Source of the DNA: 13-2-20CM-68-14 sp051955535
GTDB lineage: Bacteria; Actinomycetota; Thermoleophilia; Gaiellales; Gaiellaceae
Assembly: GCA_051955535.1 (NCBI GenBank)
Contig: JBQCGP010000036.1
Coordinates: 1-23,472 of the forward strand
Length of the DNA stretch: 23,472 bases
Direction of reading: 5' to 3'
The notes beneath the pieces were generated by a model. The model was not told the DNA's origin, ran no database searches, and saw nothing but the letters and a program-made list of their open reading frames with translations. Position 1 is the first letter of the stretch, and each line of letters begins with the position of its first letter. Positions 7,002 to 13,588 of this stretch are shown here, piece by piece. The position numbers and the translations under genes are program-made.

Positions 7002-7009
7002 GCCGATAG
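7002..7009 (+). promoter_or_regulatory. GCCGATAG -10-like box upstream of the second major prepilin
   Basis: GCCGATAG matches the sigma-28/WhiG -10 at 7 of 8 positions; the -35 region (TGGA, 6983-6986) is weak. AGCCACC follows 7 nt later (7017-7023), as at copy 1. The implied leader is about 37 nt with GAAGGGAG as ribosome binding site. Confidence 0.45.
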
Positions 7010-7053
7010 CCGTGAAAGCCACCGCAGTCAAAACCACCGAAGGGAGCACGTAC

Positions 7054-7446
7054 ATGTTCGATTCATTGCGGCAGCGTCTTGCCCGCGAGGAAAAGGGCTT
7101 CACGCTGATCGAGCTTCTCGTTGTCATCATCATCCTGGGAATCCTCCTCGCCATCGCGATTCCCTCGTACCTGAGCTTCCGGACGCGCGCGAACAAGTCG
7201 GCCGCCCAGGCCAACGTCCGCGCTGCGATCCCGGGCATCGAGGCCTACGCGGCCGACAACACGAAGACCGACTACATCGGTGCCCACCTGACCAAGCTGC
7301 AGCTGTCCTACGACGCCGGCATCAAGAACATCACCGTCAAGGTGAATGCCGCCGGCACCGGGTACTGCATCCAGAACACGAAGCCGACCGGCGTCAGCTA
7401 CCACAAGAGCGGCCCCGGCGGCGACATCATCCCGGGCACCTGCTAG
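7054..7446 (+). CDS. Major type IV prepilin, copy 2
   Basis: 130 residues from ATG 7054, chosen because it gives a normal 15-residue leader (MFDSLRQRLAREEKG) and has GGGAG 7 nt upstream; the frame is open further upstream. The mature protein begins FTLIELLVVIIILGILLAIAIP and is 115 residues, with 112 identical to copy 1. The nucleotide sequence has scattered silent changes in the helix-coding part and is nearly identical from the region encoding AAIPGIEAYAADN to the end. This suggests a recent duplication or gene conversion limited to the mature region. It has its own terminator, which repeats the stem core of the one after copy 1. The role is pilus fibre subunit, as for copy 1. Confidence 0.95.
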   Translation: MFDSLRQRLAREEKGFTLIELLVVIIILGILLAIAIPSYLSFRTRANKSAAQANVRAAIPGIEAYAADNTKTDYIGAHLTKLQLSYDAGIKNITVKVNAAGTGYCIQNTKPTGVSYHKSGPGGDIIPGTC

Positions 7447-7470
7447 TCGTCCGAGACGGTTCGAAGCTCG

Positions 7471-7500
7471 GAAAGGGCGCGGGAGACCGCGCCCTTTCTC
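7471..7500 (+). terminator. Rho-independent terminator after prepilin copy 2
   Basis: The stem GAAAGGGCGCGG (7471-7482), loop GAGA (7483-7486) and CCGCGCCCTTTC (7487-7498) share the same GC core and loop as the terminator of copy 1, but the T tract is short. A weaker CCGAG/CTCGG pair lies just before it. Confidence 0.85.
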
Positions 7501-7514
7501 TTCCCTCGACTCGT

Positions 7515-7541
7515 CAAGGGACCGCCCCTCTCTGCCGATAG
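7515..7541 (+). promoter_or_regulatory. Putative sigma-28/WhiG-type promoter of the thioredoxin-fold-like gene
   Basis: CAAG (7515-7518), a 15-bp spacer, then GCCGATAG (7534-7541). The box ends exactly 7 nt before the ATG at 7549. GGAGA overlaps the end of the box, so both leaderless and Shine-Dalgarno-type initiation are conceivable. Confidence 0.6.
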
Positions 7542-7548
7542 GAGAACC

Positions 7549-8124
7549 ATGAACGAGCGGTATCGGATTTACGCTGCCGTCGGACTGGCGGGCGTCCTCG
7601 TCCTGTTCGGCGGTTACCTCGTCCTCGGCCGCGGCGCGTCGTCCTCGGCAGCGCCGGCCGTGCACACGATCAAGCCGTTGCACCCGCACGCGAAGGTCGC
7701 GCTCGCGCCGCCCAAGGTCGCCTCGAAGACCACGGCGAACGCGAAGGCGCCGAAAAGGCATCCCTCCGTCGTCGGAGGCGTGCCGACGCCGCTCGCAAAC
7801 GCTTTGAAGCACCACTCCGTCGTCGTTGTCGCGCTCGTATCGCCGAGCTCGGCGGTCGACCGGCTCACGCTGGCCGAGGCCAAGGCGGGCGCCTCTTACG
7901 CCCACGTGGGCTTCGTCTCGATCAGCGTCTCGCGCAACGCGCAGGTGCAGGCCCTCTCGACGCTCGCCGGCGCGAGCGCCGATCCGCAGAACCGTCTGCT
8001 CGACGCACCGGCCGTGCTCGTCTTCCAGAAGCGGACGCTCTACGTCCGGCTGAACGGATACGTGGACGCCGACACGATCGAGCAGGCCGCGGTCAACGCG
8101 GCGTCCGTCCAGCCCGCGTCGTGA
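7549..8124 (+). CDS. Membrane-anchored thioredoxin-fold-like protein of the pilin cluster
   Basis: 191 residues. One membrane helix at about 8-27 is followed by an Ala/Pro/Lys-rich linker (about 30-78), then a compact domain: TPLANALKHHSVVVVALVSP, then HVGFVSISVSRNAQVQALSTLAG, LLDAPAVLVFQ and LNGYVDADTIEQAAVNA. The strand/helix order, the APAVLVF segment at the usual cis-Pro position and the final GYVDADTIEQ helix resemble a thioredoxin fold. The CxxC active site is absent (SPSSAV stands in the place), so redox activity is unlikely. It sits right after two pilins and overlaps the next gene (GTGA), so a pilus accessory role outside the membrane is inferred. The fold call is by eye and moderate. 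Confidence 0.7.
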   Translation: MNERYRIYAAVGLAGVLVLFGGYLVLGRGASSSAAPAVHTIKPLHPHAKVALAPPKVASKTTANAKAPKRHPSVVGGVPTPLANALKHHSVVVVALVSPSSAVDRLTLAEAKAGASYAHVGFVSISVSRNAQVQALSTLAGASADPQNRLLDAPAVLVFQKRTLYVRLNGYVDADTIEQAAVNAASVQPAS

Positions 8125-8387
8125 AGGCCAACAAGGGCCACGCGGACCCGCAGGAGCTCTTCGTCCGCCACGCGAAACGGGACGGCAGGTCGGTCGCGAT
8201 GCTGAAGGCGATCGACTACGGCGACTCCTGCGTCGTCGAGGCGGAGGTCTTCCCGGTCGGGGCCCGCAACGCGAAACCGGTCCAGCCGGGCCCGTACACG
8301 TTCGCCGACGCACAGCAGGCGACGGCATTCGTGACCGAAGCGGTCGAGGCGCTCATGTACCTCGGCTGCGACGTACAGGCCCAGTAA
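8121..8387 (+). CDS. Small unknown protein cotranscribed with the thioredoxin-fold-like gene
   Basis: 88 residues. The GTG start at 8121 overlaps the upstream stop as GTGA, indicating translational coupling. It has no signal peptide or membrane segment. The composition is that of a small soluble alpha/beta protein, with a central segment VVEAEVFPVG, then PGPYTFADAQQATAFVTEAVEALMYLGC (about 57-84, probably a helix). I do not recognise the family. It ends just before the palindrome array at 8392. The coding call rests on the coupled start and codon pattern. Confidence 0.7.
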   Translation: MKANKGHADPQELFVRHAKRDGRSVAMLKAIDYGDSCVVEAEVFPVGARNAKPVQPGPYTFADAQQATAFVTEAVEALMYLGCDVQAQ

Positions 8388-8391
8388 GTAG

Positions 8392-8464
8392 AGGGACTGT
8401 CCCCGGATGGGGACTGTCCCCATTAAACGGTTGTTGGGACAGTCCCCGTTCGGGGACAGTCCCT
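8392..8464. repeat. BIME-like array: four REP-type palindromes in inverted arrangement
   Basis: Two copies of GGGACTGTCCC in one orientation (from 8393 and 8410) face two in the opposite orientation (GGGACAGTCCC, about 8436-8447 and 8453-8463). They are separated by a loop of about 15 nt (CATTAAACGG...). Each unit is itself near-palindromic, and the two halves are complementary over about 29 nt except for the 3-nt linkers (GAT versus GTT). This resembles REP/BIME elements mobilised by REP-associated tyrosine transposases. It lies exactly between convergent genes and could also terminate transcription both ways. No transposase gene is in the window. Confidence 0.85.
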
Positions 8465-8466
8465 GC

Positions 8467-10263
8467 CTAAATGGTGACGCGCGCGAGCTCTTCGATCGAG
8501 GTCAGGCCCGCGGCGACCTTTGCGATGCCATCGTCCCAGAGTGTTCGCATGCCCTCCTCCATCGCGGCGCGCTCGAGTTCCTCGCGGCTCGCTTTCTGCG
8601 CGGCGAGGGTCTCGAGCGCCTCGCTCATCGCCAGGAGCTGGAAGATGCCGATCCGGCCCTTGTAGCCCGTCTGGTTGCACCGCGGGCACCCGCGCTTGCG
8701 GTAGAAGATCATCCCGTCGGCCTGCGCAGCGATGTCGGGCGAGACACGCGCCTTGATCAGTTCTTCGACCGACGGCGTGTACATCTCGCAGCAGTGCGTG
8801 CAGAGCTTCCGGGCAAGGCGCTGGGCAAAAACGCCCGTAACAGCGGAGCCGGTCAGAAACGGCTCGACGCCCATCTCGTTGAGCCGCGTCAGCGCCCCCG
8901 GGGCGTCGTTGGTGTGGAGCGTCGATAGCACGAAGTGACCGGTGAGGGCGGCCTCGATCGAGATCTTGGCGGTCTCGGGGTCGCGGATCTCGCCGACCAT
9001 CACCACGTCAGGGTCGGAACGCAGGATCGAGCGCAGCGCCGCCGCGAACGTGAGGCCGGCGCGCGTGTTGATCTGCACCTGGTTGACGCCTCCGAGCCGG
9101 TACTCGACCGGATCCTCGACGGTGATGATGTTGATCTGCGGGGCGTTGATCTCGGCCAGGGCGGCGTAGAGCGTCGTCGACTTACCCGAGCCGGTGGGCC
9201 CCGTGACGAGCAGCGCGCCGGTCGGGCGCTGGACTATGGCCTCGAGGCTCTTGCGCATCTCGTCCGAGAGACCGAGCTCCTCGAGGGTCGGAGGCCGCTT
9301 CGACTTGTCGAGGAGGCGCATGACGACCGACTCGCCCTCGACGGTCGGCAGCGTCGCCACGCGGATGTCGAGCATCCGCCCGGCCGCGGCCGCATTGAGG
9401 GAGATGCGGCCGTCCTGCGGCTTTCGACGTTCCGCGATGTCGAGCTTCGCAAGCACCTTCAGGCGCGTCGTCACGCCCGCCATCATCCGCTTGGGGATCC
9501 GCTGCACCTCGTGGAGGACGCCGTCGATCCGGAGCCGGACGAGGAGCGCGTCCTCCTGCGGCTCGAAGTGGACGTCGGAAGCCCCGTCCTCGGCGGCCTG
9601 GAAGATGATCGAGTTGACGAGCCGGACGAGAGGCGCCTCCGAGATGCCGTCCTCGGCCTCGAGATCGTCGGCCTCCTCTTCCGCCTCGGCCTCGAGCAGC
9701 GCCTCTTCCTCCGCGAGCGCGGCGCGGGCGCCGAACGCCTCGGACTGGCGCGCCAGGCGGCGCAGCTCGGCGAGGATGTCGTCTCTCGACGCGACCGCGA
9801 GCTCGAGCTGGTGGCGGCTCGCGAGACGCAGCTCGTCGATCGCGTGCAGGTCGGACGGGTCGGCGATCGCCACGCGGAGCGTGTCGCCGTCGAGCGCATA
9901 CGGGATCGCGACGAGGCGCTCGAGAACGTGAAGTGGCACAAGGTCGGTCGCTGTCTTCTCGACGCCGGTCAGCGGCAGGTCGACGAGCGGCATGTGGTGG
10001 CGGGCCGCGAGCATCCGCGCGACGCCTTCGCTCGCCGCGAAACCCTCGTCGACGATCGCCTTCGAGAGCGAGCCCGCCTGGCCGGCGCGCCCGCGGACGA
10101 CGTTCAGCTTGTCTTCGGTGAGGAGGTTGGTCGCGGCGAGCAGGTCGGCGACGAGCTCGGCGACCGCGTTGACGCTCGAGGCAGGCGAAAGCCCGCCGCC
10201 TTCGGCGACCGCACCGCCGGCGTCGCCGGCGATGCGGAGATTGGGTGGACGTTCGGTGTCCAT
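8467..10263 (-). CDS. pilB: Type IV pilus extension ATPase PilB (GspE/PulE family)
   Basis: 598 residues. An N-terminal MshEN-like domain (about 64-170, with MPLVDLPLTG and LRVAIADPSDLHAIDEL) is a c-di-GMP-binding domain in related ATPases. An acidic Glu/Ala linker (about 183-205) follows, then the ATPase core: SDVHFEPQ, Walker A GPTGSGKS (355-362), TVEDPVEY Asp-box, Walker B DPDVVMVGE (417-425), His-box TLHT (448-451), and a Zn-binding tetracysteine C488/C491 and C526/C529 typical of PilB/GspE. It drives pilin addition at PilC. Start ATG 10263 has GAGGG upstream and a sigma-28-like promoter 14 nt upstream. It is the last gene of the minus-strand block, with a 233-nt gap after pilD. Confidence 0.95.
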   Translation of the reverse strand: MDTERPPNLRIAGDAGGAVAEGGGLSPASSVNAVAELVADLLAATNLLTEDKLNVVRGRAGQAGSLSKAIVDEGFAASEGVARMLAARHHMPLVDLPLTGVEKTATDLVPLHVLERLVAIPYALDGDTLRVAIADPSDLHAIDELRLASRHQLELAVASRDDILAELRRLARQSEAFGARAALAEEEALLEAEAEEEADDLEAEDGISEAPLVRLVNSIIFQAAEDGASDVHFEPQEDALLVRLRIDGVLHEVQRIPKRMMAGVTTRLKVLAKLDIAERRKPQDGRISLNAAAAGRMLDIRVATLPTVEGESVVMRLLDKSKRPPTLEELGLSDEMRKSLEAIVQRPTGALLVTGPTGSGKSTTLYAALAEINAPQINIITVEDPVEYRLGGVNQVQINTRAGLTFAAALRSILRSDPDVVMVGEIRDPETAKISIEAALTGHFVLSTLHTNDAPGALTRLNEMGVEPFLTGSAVTGVFAQRLARKLCTHCCEMYTPSVEELIKARVSPDIAAQADGMIFYRKRGCPRCNQTGYKGRIGIFQLLAMSEALETLAAQKASREELERAAMEEGMRTLWDDGIAKVAAGLTSIEELARVTI

Positions 10264-10277
10264 ATCCCTCGAATGAG

Positions 10278-10305
10278 GTATCGGCTGAAACGGCGCAAAT
10301 GCTTA
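10278..10305 (-). promoter_or_regulatory. Putative sigma-28/WhiG-type promoter of pilB
   Basis: TAAG (10305-10302), a 16-bp spacer, GCCGATAC (10285-10278), then a 14-nt leader containing GAGGG to the ATG. The -35 lies in the loop of the hairpin at 10291-10320. Confidence 0.65.
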
Positions 10306-10320
10306 GTCGCATTTTGCGCC
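10291..10320. other. Hairpin overlapping the pilB promoter
   Basis: GGCGCAAATGC (10291-10301) pairs with GCATTTTGCGCC (10309-10320) with one bulged T and a 6-nt loop. It could be the end of the pilD transcript, a regulator site at the pilB -35, or the border of the structured element extending to about 10440. Confidence 0.55.
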
Positions 10321-10496
10321 GAGAGTGCCCCTTTCAGGGATGCCGCCGAGTCTCTGGGTCGAGAGCACCAAGCCAGAGGCCGCACTCGCTCGCAGCCAAG
10401 GCTGGGAGCCTTGGCAAGAGCGAGGGTGGACTCTGGCGCCGCGTGATCGCGGGCCAGAGGCCGGCATGCATTGCTGAACGGGGCACGTGCTACCCC
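10320..10496. other. Structured intergenic region between pilD and pilB
   Basis: No gene is seen here. A long hairpin is formed by CTCGCTC (10385-10391) with GAGCGAG (10418-10424) and, inside, GCCAAGGCT (10395-10403) with AGCCTTGGC (10407-10415). GCCAGAG (about 10372-10378) can pair with CTCTGGC (10431-10437) as an outer stem. This could be a non-coding RNA, a structured leader or a small repeat element; I cannot assign it to a known family. Confidence 0.5.
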
Positions 10497-11249
10497 TTAC
10501 TGGGTGAACGTGGCCCAGTACTGGGCTAGCAGCCAGTGCCCGGCGAAGAGCGCTACGACGCTGCCTAGGGCCAGGAACGGGCCGAAAGGGATGCCCATCT
10601 TGCGTGCCTTCGAGCCGTGGCGGGCAAGCAAATAGAGGCTCGGGAGGAGCGCGGCGAACATGCCGGCCATCATGGCCACGGAGACGGTCTTTCCGAGCGC
10701 CGCGCCCATCAGGAGCGCCAGCTTGACGTCGCCCATGCCCATCCCGCCGGGGTATGCGAGCGCCGCAAGGAAGAGAAAAAGCGCCGCAGCGAACGCGGCG
10801 ATCGCCCACTCGGGGGTTGGCCGCAGCGCGGTCTGCGCAACGAGCACGATCGCGGCTGCGGGCACGACGATTCGATTGGGGATGATCCGGTGCGTCAGGT
10901 CGGTCGCGCTGACGGCGACGAGGACGACGCAGAAGAAGACGGCGATCGCGGCCTGCCCCGAAAGACCGAAGTGCCACAGGCAGGCGGCGACGAGCAGCGC
11001 CGTCGCCAGCTCAACGGCGGGGTAGAGCACGCCGATCCTCACACCGCAGGAGCGGCAGCGTCCGCGCAGCACCGCGTAAGAAAGCAGCGGCACGTTGTCG
11101 TACCAGGCCAGCTCGTTCCCGCAGCTCATGCAGGCCGAGCGCGGGTGGACGACCGAGCGCCGCAGCGGCACGCGGGCCGCGACGACGTTGACGAAGCTAC
11201 CGAGCGCGAGGGCCGGCCAGAACGCGAGCACACCGAGGGCGACGTCCAC
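10497..11249 (-). CDS. pilD: Prepilin leader peptidase/N-methyltransferase PilD
   Basis: 250 residues, a polytopic membrane protein. The N-terminal domain has the four zinc Cys of the bifunctional family: CMSC (40, 43) and CRSC (65, 68), so methylation as well as cleavage is expected. The two catalytic Asp of the aspartic peptidase are D117 (SATDLTHRIIPN) and D174 in the GMGD motif. Its substrates in this locus would be the two major prepilins and the PilV- and PilW-like proteins. The start is GTG 11249; a perfect GCCGATAA box ends 7 nt before it, and no separate Shine-Dalgarno is evident apart from GGCGGAA in that gap. It follows the PilX-like gene by 48 nt, so it can be read from its own promoter or from upstream. 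Confidence 0.95.
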   Translation of the reverse strand: MDVALGVLAFWPALALGSFVNVVAARVPLRRSVVHPRSACMSCGNELAWYDNVPLLSYAVLRGRCRSCGVRIGVLYPAVELATALLVAACLWHFGLSGQAAIAVFFCVVLVAVSATDLTHRIIPNRIVVPAAAIVLVAQTALRPTPEWAIAAFAAALFLFLAALAYPGGMGMGDVKLALLMGAALGKTVSVAMMAGMFAALLPSLYLLARHGSKARKMGIPFGPFLALGSVVALFAGHWLLAQYWATFTQ

Positions 11250-11256
11250 TTCCGCC

Positions 11257-11283
11257 TTATCGGCGGGGAACCCTCGACGGTTA
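11257..11283 (-). promoter_or_regulatory. Putative sigma-28/WhiG-type promoter of pilD
   Basis: TAAC (11283-11280), a 15-bp spacer, then a perfect GCCGATAA (11264-11257), followed by exactly 7 nt and the GTG. This is the best -10 match in the window. Confidence 0.7.
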
Positions 11284-11297
11284 AGCGCTATCTGCTG

Positions 11298-12899
11298 CTA
11301 GCTGCTGAAGCCGGTCGGCGGGTTCGGGTGTCCGAACACCGGGCTGTTGCCGGGGTCCCCAGATGGGACGTAGTCGATGTTCGGGAACGAGTTCGTCGTC
11401 ACGTTGTTGCCGAAGATGAGCGTGCTCCCGACGACAGGGCCGTCGGAGTAGGCGTTGTTCCCGAACTCGATGGCGTTCGTGCCGTAGACCGCGCCCTGGA
11501 TCTCCCCGTTGTTGACGACCTGGATGCTGTCCCCGGGGTTGACCTGGCCGCCGCTGCCGTTCGCTACGACCGTCATCATCGCGCTGTTCGGGTCGTAGCT
11601 CGTGAAGTCGCAGTCCGTCTTCGCGCTCGTGACGGTGGCGCAGAGCTTGCCGTTCAAATAGAACGTTCCCGAGAGGTACAGCGCCGACATCCCGCTGTAC
11701 TGGACGGCGAAAGTCGAGGAGGCCGTGCCGGTCGAGATGGTAGCGCTGCCGTCGATGAAGATCGTACCGGTCATGTAGAGCTGACCCGGGGTGCTCAGGG
11801 TCGGGGGCGTCCATCTGATCTCGCCTGTCGGCGTCGCGGCCGGTCCCACCCGGCAGTCGTAAGCCTGGCTCGGCGTCATGTTGAAGACCGGCGTGACGCT
11901 GTTGTCGTACACCCCGTTGGAGTCGAATGTGGGAACCGGTCCCGAGCTGACGTCGCAGTTCTTGGCCGGGCCGGGAATCGCGTTCTGGTACCACGTCGGA
12001 AAATCGGCGGTCGGCGGCGGAATGTAACGCGGCGTGTGGTTGACGCCGACGACCCAGTTGTTGTTCACGTCCTGGAGCTTGCTGTAGATCTTGAGCGCGT
12101 CCTGGTTGCCCGTACAGGTGACCGGCGTACCGGTTCCGAACGAGCAAGTCCCGCCGACCTCTGTCTGGACGCGGGTGTTCATGCTCGAGTTCGACCCGAC
12201 TGCGGTGTTGCCGCCTGCGAGGGTGAGATTGCCTCCGACGGTGATCGACGTCTGAGACACGACAGCGTTGTTGCCGATGCAGAGGTTGCCGGCGACATAC
12301 ATCCGCGAGGAGCCGTTCACGTTGTTGTTCAGGTTCTGGTCGCAGGTGCTGCCGGTATGGCCCGCGTAGATGTAGTTCCAGACGGGGTTGCCAAGCGGCT
12401 GCTTGACGTTCGGCGTCACGGTGACGGAGGCCTCTGAGATCGAGCGGACCTTGCCGTTCCCGCTGTTCGGGCTCCTTGTCGTCCCAAGTCCTGTCAGGTA
12501 CCAGACCTGCAGCGAGCTGACGTAGGTGCCGCACCAGGCAGTCGTGCCGTCGGGCGACTGGCTCCAGGTCGTCGTGGCGGTGCGGACGGCGGCCGGATCG
12601 GAGTACTTCGTGTTGTTCGTCGTGCAGGCCGGCAGCGTCCGCTGGAGCATCGCGTTGTTCGCCGGGAGGTTCAGCACCGCGAGCGCGTTGCTGATGCCGG
12701 CTTCGGCGAGCGCCGCTGCACCCTGCCGCTGACGGCTCTGGTTTGCCTCGGTCTGGTTCGACGTCGCGTACGCCACGGCCGTCGTCGCAGCGATCAAGAG
12801 CACCGTGCTGATGCCGATCGCCATGACGAGCGCCAGCCCGCGCTCGGACCGCAATTGGAGACGCCACCGCATCAGACACACCATCGGTCGATGAGACAC
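11298..12899 (-). CDS. PilX-like pilus protein with glycine/asparagine-rich beta-repeat body
   Basis: 533 residues if read from GTG 12899 (GGGGGA upstream); ATG at 12884 or 12872 are alternatives. The N-terminus has SERGLALVMAIGISTVLLIAA, a PilX-type prepilin-like helix with Gly before the hydrophobic part but no Glu at +5. It is followed by a helix continuing to about residue 80. The remainder is rich in Gly, Asn, Ser and Thr with repeated strands such as YVAGNLCIG, ITVGGNLTLAGG, MTGTIFIDG and YLSGTFYLNG. These suggest a beta-solenoid resembling polymer-forming or adhesin domains. Several Cys are present. It is likely a minor tip or adhesion component that PilD may or may not process. It lies between the PilW-like gene and pilD on the same strand. 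The N-terminal class is fairly sure; the body is not assigned. Confidence 0.8.
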   Translation of the reverse strand: MSHRPMVCLMRWRLQLRSERGLALVMAIGISTVLLIAATTAVAYATSNQTEANQSRQRQGAAALAEAGISNALAVLNLPANNAMLQRTLPACTTNNTKYSDPAAVRTATTTWSQSPDGTTAWCGTYVSSLQVWYLTGLGTTRSPNSGNGKVRSISEASVTVTPNVKQPLGNPVWNYIYAGHTGSTCDQNLNNNVNGSSRMYVAGNLCIGNNAVVSQTSITVGGNLTLAGGNTAVGSNSSMNTRVQTEVGGTCSFGTGTPVTCTGNQDALKIYSKLQDVNNNWVVGVNHTPRYIPPPTADFPTWYQNAIPGPAKNCDVSSGPVPTFDSNGVYDNSVTPVFNMTPSQAYDCRVGPAATPTGEIRWTPPTLSTPGQLYMTGTIFIDGSATISTGTASSTFAVQYSGMSALYLSGTFYLNGKLCATVTSAKTDCDFTSYDPNSAMMTVVANGSGGQVNPGDSIQVVNNGEIQGAVYGTNAIEFGNNAYSDGPVVGSTLIFGNNVTTNSFPNIDYVPSGDPGNSPVFGHPNPPTGFSS

Positions 12900-12922
12900 G
12901 GGCCGCGTCCCCCGAACGGTTA

Positions 12923-13588
12923 CTACGACGAGCGCGTGCTGTTCCGCAGTACCAGGGCGTCCTGGAGCTCGAAGAGCTCGGTCGTCTTCCTGGGGCGGAC
13001 GTTGACGGGCAGGTCGACGCTGAGCTTCGCAAGCAAGGACGTCGTCGGGCTGGCGTAGGTGAAGATGCAGAGCGGCCCGTCGGTGCACGTCGGTGATGCC
13101 GGCGCTCCGGAGGTCGGGATCAGGTAGTCGGCCCACTTGACGCCGCCGCTCGTGCCACAGGTCGAGCCGGTGACGCGATAGAGCGCGTTGCGGTTCGTCG
13201 CCACGTTACGCGTGCACCAGGTGACCGAGCACGTGGTCTGGCCGCTGCTGGTCGAGCAGTAGCTCGGCAGCGGAGTAGGCAGCGGCTGCGGCAGCGTCTT
13301 GCAAAACGACGCAAGCGTCAGCGTCACAGTCGAGGTGGCGCCGTTGGCGTTCCCCGGGGTCGCTGTGCTCGCGCAGTGGACCTCGCGGCGCATCTTGTCG
13401 AGTGCGATTCGTGCCGTCTGCTGCGCGCGGAAGCGATTGTTCATGTCGGCCTCGGAGTTGTTCGCCGAGACGAACAGCGTCCCCAGCGCGCCCATCACCA
13501 CGCCCATGATGATCAGAGTCGTAAGCATCTCCACGAGCGTGTAGCCCCGCTCGCGGCGGAGCGCTCGCTGGAGGCGACGCAGGCTCAT
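12923..13588 (-). CDS. PilW-like minor prepilin
   Basis: 221 residues. The leader MSLRRLQRALRRERG (15 residues) precedes YTLVEMLTTLIIMGVVMGALG, a clear class III prepilin signal with Glu5. The segment RFRAQQTARIALDKMRREV after the helix is characteristic of PilW/GspJ-type minor pilins. The globular part has many Cys (FCKTL, YCSTS, TCSVTWCTR, TCGTSG, TCTDGPLC), suggesting several disulfides. Minor pilins of this type prime assembly with PilV-, PilX- and FimU-like partners. The ATG at 13588 overlaps the stop of the PASTA gene by 4 nt, which fixes the start and implies coupled translation. Confidence 0.88.
   Translation of the reverse strand: MSLRRLQRALRRERGYTLVEMLTTLIIMGVVMGALGTLFVSANNSEADMNNRFRAQQTARIALDKMRREVHCASTATPGNANGATSTVTLTLASFCKTLPQPLPTPLPSYCSTSSGQTTCSVTWCTRNVATNRNALYRVTGSTCGTSGGVKWADYLIPTSGAPASPTCTDGPLCIFTYASPTTSLLAKLSVDLPVNVRPRKTTELFELQDALVLRNSTRSS

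Noticed and set aside
8392..8464. CRISPR array
   Set aside because: The repeats are palindromic, only four, in opposing orientations, and lack spacers of uniform length.
8935..12437. Long plus-strand open frames opposite pilB (503 codons) and opposite pilD and the PilX-like gene (606 codons)
   Set aside because: They are antisense shadows of strongly conserved minus-strand genes, a normal effect of high GC content. Their translations are Arg/Asp/Val-rich without any motif.
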